A DNA stretch of 21,996 bases from Deltaproteobacteria bacterium (GTDB taxonomy: Bacteria; Myxococcota_A; UBA9160): the NCBI GenBank assembly GCA_003520425.1, contig DOUU01000295.1, forward strand, positions 23,032 through 45,027. Reading direction: 5' to 3'. The notes under the pieces were generated by a model. The model made no database searches. It had not been told where the DNA came from and saw nothing but the letters and a program-made list of their open reading frames with translations. The position numbers and the translations under genes were made by a program. Shown here one piece after another: positions 1 to 7,520 of the stretch; position 1 is the first letter of the stretch, and each line of letters begins with the position of its first letter.

Positions 1-558
1 CAGGATCCGGACATCATCATGGTGGGCGAGGTCCGGGATAGCGAAACCGCGCACATGGCGATCCAGGCCGCGCTGACCGGTCACCTCGTCTTCTCGACGG
101 TGCACACGCGCGACGCAGCCGGCGCGGTGACACGCCTCGTCGAGCTTGGCGTAGAGCGCTTCCTCCTCTCGAGCGTGCTGCGGGGCGTGGTCGCGCAACG
201 TCTCCTCCGCAGGATCTGCACACAGTGCGGCGTCGACACCACCCTCTCCCCACAGCAGGTTGCCGCCCTCGGACTCAAGATCCCGGTCGAGCGCCGCGAG
301 CGGCTGCGCGTGCGCTTCGGCGAGGGCTGTGTGGAATGTCGTCACACCGGGCTCTATGGCCGCACCGGCGTTTTTGAGATGCTGGACGTGGGCCGTCGCG
401 TCCAGACGCTCATCAATGAGGGCAAGAGCGCGACGGAGATCACGCACGCGGGCCGCCTCGAGGGCATGGAGACGCTGCGCGATGGCGCGCTCCGCAAGCT
501 CGCCGAGGGCGTGACGCCCTTCGAGGAGGTGATCCGCGTGACGGCGGACTGCGCGTGA
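1..558 (+). CDS. GspE/PilB-family secretion or pilus ATPase, C-terminal part (5' end outside window)
   Basis: This is the C-terminal 185 residues of a hexameric cytoplasmic ATPase that powers type II secretion or type IV pilus assembly. Frame 1 is open from the first base. It starts within the Walker B/Asp-box region (IIMVGEVRD) and continues into the His box ([13 protein letters not shown]) and the conserved [15 protein letters not shown] and AQRLLRRIC segments. Two cysteine pairs, CTQC (codons at 217-228) and CVEC (328-339), form the tetracysteine zinc motif typical of GspE and PilB. The C-terminus ([11 protein letters not shown] ... [27 protein letters not shown]) is full length and family-typical. 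The Walker A part is outside the window. GspE and PilB cannot be separated from this fragment. The next gene starts inside its stop codon, indicating translational coupling. Confidence 0.95.
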   Translation, partial: QDPDIIMVGEVRDSETAHMAIQAALTGHLVFSTVHTRDAAGAVTRLVELGVERFLLSSVLRGVVAQRLLRRICTQCGVDTTLSPQQVAALGLKIPVERRERLRVRFGEGCVECRHTGLYGRTGVFEMLDVGRRVQTLINEGKSATEITHAGRLEGMETLRDGALRKLAEGVTPFEEVIRVTADCA

Positions 559-2054
559 GCACACAGGCGATGGATCCGGCCGAGGAGCTCGCGCTCCTCG
601 TCCGCACAGGGTGGCGTCTGATCGTCCTCGACACGTTCGAGGAGGAGCGGGCGCTCCGCATGCTCGAGCGCGTGGCCGCTGCCTGCGAGCGCAAGCTCGT
701 CGTGTGGTCGATCGCCTCCGGTCTCGGGGACGAAGGACAGGGCGCCGGGACGCTCGACGCCGGGCTCCAGGCCCTTGAATCGGTGAGCGAGCCGGCGCTC
801 GTCGTGTTGCTCGATCCCCAGCGCGGTGCACAGGGCGACCTCGCCGCGCGCCGTCTGCGGGATCTGCTCCCGCTTCTCGCCAAGCGGCGACAATGTGTGG
901 TGGGACTCGGACCCGGTCTGGAATTCTCGACCGAGCTGGGCCGCGAAGCGGCGATCGTCGAGCTGCCGCTTCCCCGCGCCAGCGAACTCGAACCGGTCTT
1001 TCGCAAGCTCCGCGAGTCCACGGGCGACGGCGCCGTGACGCCAGCCGAGAACGCAGCTCTTTCAGCGGCTGCGCGCGCGGCGCTGGGCCTCACGTCCGGG
1101 GAGGCGATCCGGGTATTCCGGAAGGCGTGCGCGCGGGCGGGCGCACTCAACAGCACGGCCGTGTCCTGGATCGTGCGCGAGAAGCGCCAAGCCCTGCGTC
1201 GCACGCCAGCCCTCTCCTTTCATGACGCAGATCTCTCTCTTGAGGACGTGGGCGGCCTCTCCGAGCTGAAACGCTGGCTGCGGGAGCGGCGCCGCGCCTT
1301 CGCGGAGGAGGCGGAACAGTTCGGCCTTCCCACGCCGCGAGGCCTGCTCCTTCTCGGGGTTCAAGGCTGCGGCAAGTCGCTGTGCGCCAAGGCTGTGGCA
1401 CGCGAGTGGCAGTTTCCGCTGCTCCGACTCGACCTCGCAGCCGCGTTCGGCAGCCGGGAACAAAGCGTCGAAGCGACGGTCCGGGAGGCCGTGGCGGTTG
1501 CCGAATCCCTCGCGCCCGCCGTGCTGTGGATCGACGAAATCGAGAAGGGCTTTGCGGCTTCTGCCGCGGATCCCCGCACCACACGCGTCTTCGGTGCATT
1601 CCTCACCTGGCTCTCCGAGAAGCAGTCCCCCGTCTTCGTGGTCGCGACCGCCAATGACGTCGCGAGCCTGCCGCCCGAACTGCTGCGGCGCGGGCGCTTC
1701 GACGAGCTCTTCTTCGTGGACCTGCCGAGTCCCGCCGAGCGGGTCGAGATCCTGGCCATCCACCTGCGAAAGCGCGGCCGGGAACCCAGGCAATTCCCGC
1801 TGGACGATCTCTCGATCGAGGCGGAGCGGCTCTCGGGCGCGGAACTCGAGCAGGTCGTGATCGCCGGCCTGTACACAGCATTCTCCGAGAGCCGTGACCT
1901 CACCGCCGCGGACCTTTCCAACGCCATCCAGGAGACCGTTCCCCTCTACGACACCTACGAGGAGCGCATCAAGGAGCTCCGTGACTGGGCGCGAAACCGC
2001 GCGAGGCCCGCGACCCTCGATGTGCGCGCCGTGGATCTTTTCCAACGCGTCTAG
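555..2054 (+). CDS. Ycf46-type AAA+ ATPase
   Basis: 499-residue AAA+ protein of the Ycf46 type, known from algal plastids, cyanobacteria and scattered bacteria. The N-terminal part (about 1-200) has the Ycf46 opening pattern ([24 protein letters not shown]) and no obvious enzymatic motif. The AAA+ core follows: Walker A GVQGCGKS (268-275), Walker [10 protein letters not shown] (322-330), sensor-1 ATAND (about 364-368) and the arginine-finger stretch RRGRFDE (378-384). The C-terminal lid runs to the end. There is no protease domain and no membrane segment, so it is a soluble ATPase rather than FtsH. The GTG start overlaps the preceding ATPase stop by 4 bases (GTGA). The molecular role of Ycf46 is unsettled; the link to secretion here is inferred only from operon position. 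Confidence 0.9.
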   Translation: MSTQAMDPAEELALLVRTGWRLIVLDTFEEERALRMLERVAAACERKLVVWSIASGLGDEGQGAGTLDAGLQALESVSEPALVVLLDPQRGAQGDLAARRLRDLLPLLAKRRQCVVGLGPGLEFSTELGREAAIVELPLPRASELEPVFRKLRESTGDGAVTPAENAALSAAARAALGLTSGEAIRVFRKACARAGALNSTAVSWIVREKRQALRRTPALSFHDADLSLEDVGGLSELKRWLRERRRAFAEEAEQFGLPTPRGLLLLGVQGCGKSLCAKAVAREWQFPLLRLDLAAAFGSREQSVEATVREAVAVAESLAPAVLWIDEIEKGFAASAADPRTTRVFGAFLTWLSEKQSPVFVVATANDVASLPPELLRRGRFDELFFVDLPSPAERVEILAIHLRKRGREPRQFPLDDLSIEAERLSGAELEQVVIAGLYTAFSESRDLTAADLSNAIQETVPLYDTYEERIKELRDWARNRARPATLDVRAVDLFQRV

Positions 2055-2109
2055 TCAGGCTGCTCTCGGACCTCGCCTCACCCCCTAAAGGCCCAAAAAG
2101 GAGCTTTCG

Positions 2110-2949
2110 GTGCGAGCGATTCGCAGCCTCATCGGATTCACACTCTTGCTTTGCGCTCTCGCACCTCCCGCGCACGCGGCCGACGTCGTCCGGATCTACA
2201 AGGTGCAGCATCGCACCGCCGAGGAGCTTCTCCCGCTCGCGCGAACCGCAATGGCACGCGCGGGCTCCGTCGAGGCCGACCGCGGAAGCAACACGCTGCT
2301 CCTCTCCGGATCGAGCGAGGGGGTCGCAGCAGCACTCCTTCTTCTTGCGCAAGTGGATCGTCGGCCTCGCTCGGTGGTCCTGCGCTACGAGTCGAGTCGC
2401 CTGCAGGAGCTCGCAGACCAGGGCATCCGCGTCGACTGGGCGGGCGCGGCGGGTCCGCTGCGCGTGGGCACGCTCGCCTTCCCCGGGAAGGGCGCGGAGG
2501 CCGGGATCCGGGGCGCGGCCGATCTGGGCGCGCGGGAGAGCGATCTGGCGGGCGAGGTCCGCATCTTGGAAGGCGGAAGTGGAAGGCTCCTCACCGGCCT
2601 CTCGGTACCGCTCACCACGCAGGGCGTTTCCGCAGGAGAGCCAGGCCTTCCTGTCCACCGGGCGACGACGTTCGTCTCGGCAGGATCGGGCTTCGAGGCG
2701 CAGCCGAGGATTCTCGGCGATGGCCGCATCCAGCTCGAGCTGCGCTCCATCGATGCTGAGCTTCGCGCGGGCGAGCGCGTGGCCTCTTCGACATCCGCGA
2801 CGACGCTTTTGCTGGAGCCGGGAAAGACGGTGGTCCTCGGGGGTCTCTCCAGGGACGTGGATGCAGGAAACGCGCGACTCGCGGCGGCCGCCGGATCCTC
2901 GCAACGTCGCGACGAGAGACTCCTCCTCCTTACGGCGACGGTCGAGTAG
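2110..2949 (+). CDS. small exported secretin-domain protein (mini-secretin)
   Basis: 279 residues with a signal peptide (1-23, ending AHA before ADVV). Residues about 26-91 match a secretin N1/NolW-type domain (VVRIYKVQHRTAEELLPLAR ... GSNTLLLSGS). From about 148 the protein follows parts of the secretin homology domain: RILEGGSGRLLTGLSVPL, FEAQPRILGDGRIQLELR, TTLLLEPGKTVVLGGLSRD (231-249) and a terminal LLLLTATVE. The usual VPLLGDIPLLGxLF segment between the last two is absent, and the protein is less than half the length of GspD or PilQ. The GTG start has a good Shine-Dalgarno (AAAAAGGAG) about 6 bases upstream. It lies 55 bases after the Ycf46-type gene and probably shares its operon. It may be an accessory periplasmic or outer-membrane component rather than a full channel. 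Confidence 0.75.
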   Translation: MRAIRSLIGFTLLLCALAPPAHAADVVRIYKVQHRTAEELLPLARTAMARAGSVEADRGSNTLLLSGSSEGVAAALLLLAQVDRRPRSVVLRYESSRLQELADQGIRVDWAGAAGPLRVGTLAFPGKGAEAGIRGAADLGARESDLAGEVRILEGGSGRLLTGLSVPLTTQGVSAGEPGLPVHRATTFVSAGSGFEAQPRILGDGRIQLELRSIDAELRAGERVASSTSATTLLLEPGKTVVLGGLSRDVDAGNARLAAAAGSSQRRDERLLLLTATVE

Positions 2950-2985
2950 CCCGGGCCTCAGGGCGCGAAGGCCTTGGCGTCTTGG

Positions 2986-4044
2986 CTATGCGGGCCGTCG
3001 CGCGATCTGCAGACCGATTCCCGGGGCGGTGCGCAGGCGCACCGGGGCCTTCACAGAAAGCCCAGCGCTGCGCTGCCAGTCCGCCATCTCTTGGAACGAC
3101 CAGGTCCCCGCCGTGCTGGTGAGCGCAAAGTAAAGATCCATCAGCGCGCCCAGCTGCCCGCCCTCCCCTGGCGCTGCGGGGCGGATCACCTCTTGCAGCA
3201 CCACGACCCCCCCGGGCCTTAGGGAGTGCGCGATTCGCTTTACAAGGTCGCGGTTCGTCGCGTCATCGAAATGGTGCACAAGCTGACCCACGAAGACGAT
3301 GTCCCAGGCATCGCGGCCGAGGTCGTCGGCAAGCGCGTTCCCAGCGCGGTGGACCACTCGTCCCTCGAGTTTCTCCCGGGCGAGGTCTCGCGCGAGAATC
3401 GGCGCCGCTTGCTCGACCGCCGCGGGCAGGTCGAGAATCACGGCAGAGAGCGCGGGATACTTGCGACAAAACGAGACCGAGACAAACCCGTGCGATCCGC
3501 CGACGTCCAGCATGGCGCGAGCCGCCGCAGGCACGGGAGTGCGCTGCACCACCTCCCCCGCGGAGAGCCCGGCGAGCGATCGCATTCCGCGCTGGTAGCG
3601 GCCCCAGGCCTCGCCCGGGAGCTCCCGGTGCACATCGAGGGGTCGACCGGTCTGCACGAACTGCTCGAGGTTCTCGGTGAACCGCCACTCGTCGTAACGA
3701 AACAGGAGACTGTCGAGGAGCGAGGTCGGGCTCTCGGGGTCGAGCCAGCACCGGGCGAGGGGCGCGAGGGCAAAGCGGCCTTGATCAAACGCAAGAACCC
3801 GGGCGCCGACGAGAGCACCCAGCAGCTTCTCCGTGGCACCCGGAGCTGTTCCGAGCCGGGCCGCCACCTCCCCGGCAAAAAGCGGCCCCGTGGCAAGGAG
3901 CGAAAAGATCCCGAGCTTGGCTCCCGCCATGAGCTGCCGCGTGAGCAAAAGCCCGCCGAGGCTCTCGAGCAGGGGGGTCGGAACGTTGCCGGTGTGCAGC
4001 ACCATCCACTCCGGCAAGCTCTCCGGAACGCAGCCGATTCGCAT
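2986..4044 (-). CDS. SAM-dependent O-methyltransferase (COMT-like, dimerisation domain plus methyltransferase domain)
   Basis: 352 residues. The N-terminal region (about 28-95: LLESLGGLLLTRQLMAGAKLGIFSLL ... GATEKLLGALVGARVL) matches the winged-helix dimerisation domain of plant COMT/HIOMT-type methyltransferases. The Rossmann domain has the SAM-binding glycine motif LDVGGSHGF (179-187), the acidic DLP (205-207), QLVHHFDD near the usual catalytic histidine position (His257), and LRPGGVVVLQEVI. Small-molecule hydroxyl groups are the usual substrates; the actual acceptor is unknown. The start is supported by a strong AAGGAGG at 4051-4057, six bases upstream of the ATG. It converges on the secretin-like gene and diverges from the following monooxygenase, so it is probably transcribed alone. 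Confidence 0.85.
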   Translation of the reverse strand: MRIGCVPESLPEWMVLHTGNVPTPLLESLGGLLLTRQLMAGAKLGIFSLLATGPLFAGEVAARLGTAPGATEKLLGALVGARVLAFDQGRFALAPLARCWLDPESPTSLLDSLLFRYDEWRFTENLEQFVQTGRPLDVHRELPGEAWGRYQRGMRSLAGLSAGEVVQRTPVPAAARAMLDVGGSHGFVSVSFCRKYPALSAVILDLPAAVEQAAPILARDLAREKLEGRVVHRAGNALADDLGRDAWDIVFVGQLVHHFDDATNRDLVKRIAHSLRPGGVVVLQEVIRPAAPGEGGQLGALMDLYFALTSTAGTWSFQEMADWQRSAGLSVKAPVRLRTAPGIGLQIARRPA

Positions 4045-4173
4045 GCGCTTCCTCCTTTGGGGGGCGGCTCCGCTGCCCCGCCCCCGGGCGCATCCTAACG
4101 GCTAGGAGAGCCCGAAGCCGGTGCGGCTTTCGTCGTCTTGCAACCTGGTCTTGGCCGCACCCATGGACGGCTG

Positions 4174-4194
4174 CGCGGGAGCCCCACTCCCGTG
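4174..4194. repeat. short inverted repeat in the divergent intergenic region
   Basis: Arms CGGGAG (4176-4181) and CTCCCG (4187-4192) flank a five-base loop; one G-T wobble pair and one more G-C pair extend the stem to 8. It sits between the methyltransferase and luciferase-like genes, roughly 130 bases upstream of the first and 90 upstream of the second. It could be a regulator site or a chance GC-rich hairpin; there is no T-run after it, so a terminator is unlikely. Confidence 0.3.
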
Positions 4195-4281
4195 CAATGC
4201 ACTCTGTCTGCCAGGCTGTGGCCTTTTTCACATCCACCGCAGGACATCGGGTAGGATGAGCCAAGAGAAGGGGAGCCTGGT

Positions 4282-5352
4282 GTGAAAGTCGGGATGGCAG
4301 TGATCTTCCAGAATCCCGGTGACACGCGACCCGATCGCGACGTCTACGCGGAGGAGCTGCGCCTTGCCGACCTTGCCGAGCCTCTCGGATTCGACTCGAT
4401 CTGGAGCGTCGAGCACCATTTTACCGACTACACGATGGTGCCCGATGTCCTTCAGCTTCTCTCCTATCTCGCGGGGCGAACGCGCCGCGTGCAGCTCGGC
4501 TCCATGGTGGTCGTGCTTCCCTGGCACGATCCTCTGCGTGTGGCAGAGCAGGTCGCGCTGCTCGACAACCTGTCCGGCGGCCGCATGCTCTTTGGGATCG
4601 GACGCGGCGCCGGGCGAGTCGAGTTCGAGGGATTCCGCGTGTCGATGAGCGAGTCGCGAGAACGCTTCGTCGAGTCGGCGGAGATGATCCTGCGCGGCCT
4701 CGAGAAGGGGTTTTGTGAGTTCAGCGGCAAGTTCGTGCAACAGAGGCGCAAACCCCTGCGCCCCGCGCCCTTCCGTTCCTTCCGTGGCCGGACCTATGCA
4801 GCGGCCGTCTCGCCGGAGTCGGTCCGGATCATGGCGGAGCTCGGCGTCGGCATCCTCATCATCCCGCAGAAGCCATGGGAGACCACCGCGGCGGAGCTCG
4901 CGGCGTACCGCACGCTCTACCGCCAGCTGAACGGCGACGCCGCGCCGCCCACCATCGTGGCCGGCTGGACCTTCTGCGACCCCGACGAAGGCCGCGCCCG
5001 CGAGCAGGCGGAACGCTGGATCGGAGCCTACTGGCGAACCGTCCTGCGCCACTACGAGCTCGGCGGCGATCACTTTGCGCGCGAGAGGGGCTATGAGTTC
5101 TACGAAAAAATGTCGGATGCGGTGGCTCGCCACGGCGCGGACGGGGTCACCGATTTCTTCTTGAATCTTCAGGTATGGGGGACGCCGGAGCAATGCTTCA
5201 ACAAGGTGAAGGAGATCCGCACGCGCGTAGACTGCGACACGTTCGTCGGCGTCTTCTCCTATGCCGGCATGCCGGCCCAAGAAGCCGAGCGCAACGCGCG
5301 TCTTTTCGCGAAGGAGGTGATGCCCGAACTCCAGCGGCTGGCTCGTGAATGA
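4282..5352 (+). CDS. LLM-class flavin-dependent oxidoreductase (luciferase-like monooxygenase)
   Basis: 356 residues with the (beta/alpha)8 bacterial-luciferase fold pattern: MKVGMAVIFQ first strand, EPLGFDSIWSVEHHF (about 33-47) with the conserved EHH, RVQLGSMVVVLPWHDPLRVAEQVALLDNLSGGRMLFGIGRG (about 69-109), and a late VWGTPEQCFNKVKEI. The family uses reduced FMN or F420 for oxygenation or hydride transfer; cofactor and substrate cannot be assigned. The GTG start is preceded by GAAGGGGAG at a suitable distance. Its stop overlaps the next start (ATGA at 5349-5352), so it is translationally coupled to the HsaA/DszC-type monooxygenase. No flavin reductase gene is visible in the window, so reduced flavin would have to come from elsewhere. 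Confidence 0.9.
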   Translation: MKVGMAVIFQNPGDTRPDRDVYAEELRLADLAEPLGFDSIWSVEHHFTDYTMVPDVLQLLSYLAGRTRRVQLGSMVVVLPWHDPLRVAEQVALLDNLSGGRMLFGIGRGAGRVEFEGFRVSMSESRERFVESAEMILRGLEKGFCEFSGKFVQQRRKPLRPAPFRSFRGRTYAAAVSPESVRIMAELGVGILIIPQKPWETTAAELAAYRTLYRQLNGDAAPPTIVAGWTFCDPDEGRAREQAERWIGAYWRTVLRHYELGGDHFARERGYEFYEKMSDAVARHGADGVTDFFLNLQVWGTPEQCFNKVKEIRTRVDCDTFVGVFSYAGMPAQEAERNARLFAKEVMPELQRLARE

Positions 5353-6524
5353 GCTCGGCCGCCGCGATCGCACACGATCCGGTCCACGCCGCACGAGCCT
5401 TGGTCCCTCGCCTTCGCGCCCTCTCTCCCCGGATCGAGCGTGAGCGACGTCTGCCCCTCGAAATTGTCGCGGAACTCGCGTCGACAGGTTTTTTTGCGCT
5501 GTGTGTCCCCCGGTCTCTCCGGGGCGAAGAGGCGCATCCAACAACACTCATCCGTGTGGTCGAGGAGCTCGCGATCGGGGACGCGGCTGCGGCGTGGTGC
5601 GTGATGATCGGGGCGACGAGCGGGCTCGTCGCAGGATGGCTCGACCGGGCGGCGGCGGAGGAGATCTTCGCCCGCGCGCCCGAGGCGGTGGCCGGCGGAG
5701 TCTTCACTCCCAACGGCCGAGCCGTCGTGGTGCCCGGAGGCTATCGCGTGACGGGCCGCTGGGCCTTCGCGAGTGGTTGCCAGCATTGTGCGTGGCTGAT
5801 GGGGGGGTGCCTCGTCGAAGAAGATGGCGTCTCGCGTCCGCTCAAACACCGGATCCCGGACTCGCGAATGCTGATCTTCCCGGCTGCCGAAGCCCACGTT
5901 CATGACACGTGGAGGGTGGTCGGGCTTTGTGGCACCGGGAGCCACGACATCGAGGTCCAGGACCTGTTCGTTCCAAGGGAGCGCTCCGTTTCGCTTCTGA
6001 CCGATCGTCCCCGGGAGAGCGGCCCGCTCTACCAGTTCCCGGTCTTCGGCCTGCTGGCCACGGGTGTGTGCGCGGTGGCGCTCGGCCTCGCCCGCGCTGC
6101 GATCGACGAGTTCGCACGGCTGGCGCGCTCCAAGCGGCCAACGGGAAGTGCGCGCACGCTCGCCGAACGTCCAGCGGTGCAAATGGACATCGCGCGCGCA
6201 GAAGCGCGGATCAGTGCCGCCCGATCGTACCTGCTCGAAACAGTGGCGGGCGCGTATGAATGCGCGCGCGAGCATGGGGAGGTGACTCTGGCGCTGCGGG
6301 CGCGCGTTCGGCTCGCTGCCACCCATGCGACGCTGAGTGCGGCGAAGGCGGTGCATCAGATGTACCAAGCGGCGGGAAGCACCGCCATCTACGAAATGAG
6401 CCCCCTGCAGCGCTACTTTCGCGACGTTCACGTCGTAACGCAGCACAGGGCCGTGGCGCCAGCCACCCTGGAACTCGCTGGTCGCATGCTCCTCGGTCTC
6501 GACACCGACACCTCGATGCTCTAG
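5349..6524 (+). CDS. HsaA/DszC-type flavin monooxygenase (acyl-CoA dehydrogenase fold)
   Basis: 391 residues with the acyl-CoA dehydrogenase fold, but with the signature of group D flavin monooxygenases such as HsaA and DszC. Features seen: ELASTGFFALCVPRSLRG (about 42-59), GRWAFASGCQHCAWL (136-150), GTGSHDIEVQDLFVP (195-209), and near the C-terminus FRDVHVVTQHRAVAPATLELAGRMLLGL (357-384), matching the FRD-x-H-xxx-QH pattern of HsaA-like hydroxylases. There is no catalytic-Glu YEGT motif as in true dehydrogenases. Such enzymes use reduced flavin from a separate reductase to hydroxylate aromatic or sulfur-containing rings. It starts within the stop codon of the preceding luciferase-like gene and is followed 13 bases later by the Fpg-like gene. 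Confidence 0.82.
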   Translation: MSSAAAIAHDPVHAARALVPRLRALSPRIERERRLPLEIVAELASTGFFALCVPRSLRGEEAHPTTLIRVVEELAIGDAAAAWCVMIGATSGLVAGWLDRAAAEEIFARAPEAVAGGVFTPNGRAVVVPGGYRVTGRWAFASGCQHCAWLMGGCLVEEDGVSRPLKHRIPDSRMLIFPAAEAHVHDTWRVVGLCGTGSHDIEVQDLFVPRERSVSLLTDRPRESGPLYQFPVFGLLATGVCAVALGLARAAIDEFARLARSKRPTGSARTLAERPAVQMDIARAEARISAARSYLLETVAGAYECAREHGEVTLALRARVRLAATHATLSAAKAVHQMYQAAGSTAIYEMSPLQRYFRDVHVVTQHRAVAPATLELAGRMLLGLDTDTSML

Positions 6525-6537
6525 CCGCGATCGCCTC

Positions 6538-7476
6538 GTGCCTGAGCTTCCTGATCTCACGGTGTACTGCGAGGCCCTCCGGACGCGGCTGCGCGCTGCA
6601 AGGCTCGAGCGGGCGCGCGTTCTCGGTGTTTCGTTCCTGCGTTCCGTCGATCCCCCGCTCTCGGCCGTGGAGGGCCGTCTCGTCGCGGACGTGCAGCGCC
6701 TCGGCAAGCGAGTGGTGATCGGATTCGAACAGGAGCTCTTCCTGGTGATCCACCTCATGATCGCCGGGCGGTTTCGCTGGAAACCCCGAGGCGCCAAACC
6801 GCCGGGGAAGATCTGCCTCGCGACATTCGAGTTCTCGTCCGGCACCTTGCAGGTGACAGAAGCCGGCACCAAGAAGCGTGCGACGCTCCACGTAGTGCGG
6901 GGAAGGGAGTCCCTGCGTGCCCACGACCCGGGTGGCCTCGAGGTCCTCGAATGCGGCCTCGAGGACTTTCGCCGCGCACTGCTGAAGGAGAATCACACCG
7001 TCAAGCGGGCGCTCACGGACCCGCACGCATTCAGCGGTATCGGGAACGCCTACGCGGACGAGGTCCTGCACGCAGCCCGCCTTTCGCCGGTCACGCTGAC
7101 CCGGCGCCTGAACGATGCCGAGATCCGCCGCCTTTTCGAGGCGACGCGTGCGACCTTGTCCCAGTGGATCGACCGGCTCAGGAGCGAAGCGGCGGACCGC
7201 TTCCCCGAGAAGGTCACGGCCTTTCGGCCCGGGATGGCCGTGCATGGCCGATACCGCGAACCCTGTCCGGAATGCGGCGCGCCCGTCCAGCGCATCGTCC
7301 ATGCGGAAAACGAGACCAACTATTGTGCCCGCTGCCAAACCGGAGGACGGGTGCTGGCCGATCGCTCGCTCTCCCGGCTTCTCAAGGCGGACTGGCCGCG
7401 GACGCTCGAGGAATGGGAGGACCGCAGCTCTCCGGGGCGACCTGAGCCTGGGCGCCGAGGGGGTGCAACGAGCTAA
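6538..7476 (+). CDS. divergent Fpg/Nei-family DNA glycosylase
   Basis: 312 residues. The GTG start is fixed by the required N-terminal proline-glutamate after Met removal (MPELPD). Catalytic Pro2 and Glu3, the beta-hairpin Lys57 (LGKRVV), the helix-two-turn-helix segment GIGNAYADEVL (167-177) and the zinc finger CPEC-X16-CARC (Cys243, 246, 263, 266) are present. Differences from Escherichia coli Fpg by eye: Glu6 of PELPE is Asp; the void-filling Met of HLGMSG is Ile (HLMIAG); and the zinc-finger Arg of QRATFYC is Asn (AENETNYC). It probably excises damaged bases, but its specificity may differ. A poorly conserved tail of about 20 residues follows LLKADWPRTLEEWE. It is the third gene of the plus-strand run, with no strong Shine-Dalgarno. 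Confidence 0.88.
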   Translation: MPELPDLTVYCEALRTRLRAARLERARVLGVSFLRSVDPPLSAVEGRLVADVQRLGKRVVIGFEQELFLVIHLMIAGRFRWKPRGAKPPGKICLATFEFSSGTLQVTEAGTKKRATLHVVRGRESLRAHDPGGLEVLECGLEDFRRALLKENHTVKRALTDPHAFSGIGNAYADEVLHAARLSPVTLTRRLNDAEIRRLFEATRATLSQWIDRLRSEAADRFPEKVTAFRPGMAVHGRYREPCPECGAPVQRIVHAENETNYCARCQTGGRVLADRSLSRLLKADWPRTLEEWEDRSSPGRPEPGRRGGATS

Positions 7477-7520
7477 GTGCCCGCCGTGCGATCGATGGAA
7501 GCAGACGCCGGCGCTGGCCG

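Noticed and set aside
2950..2985. Possible terminator between the convergent secretin-like and methyltransferase genes
   Set aside because: Only a five-base GGCCT/AGGCC stem with a ten-base loop and no proper T-run; too weak to call.
5259..6872. 537-codon minus-strand open frame opposite the HsaA/DszC-type gene
   Set aside because: The translation is arginine-rich and low in recognisable structure, while the plus strand carries clear monooxygenase and glycosylase motifs.
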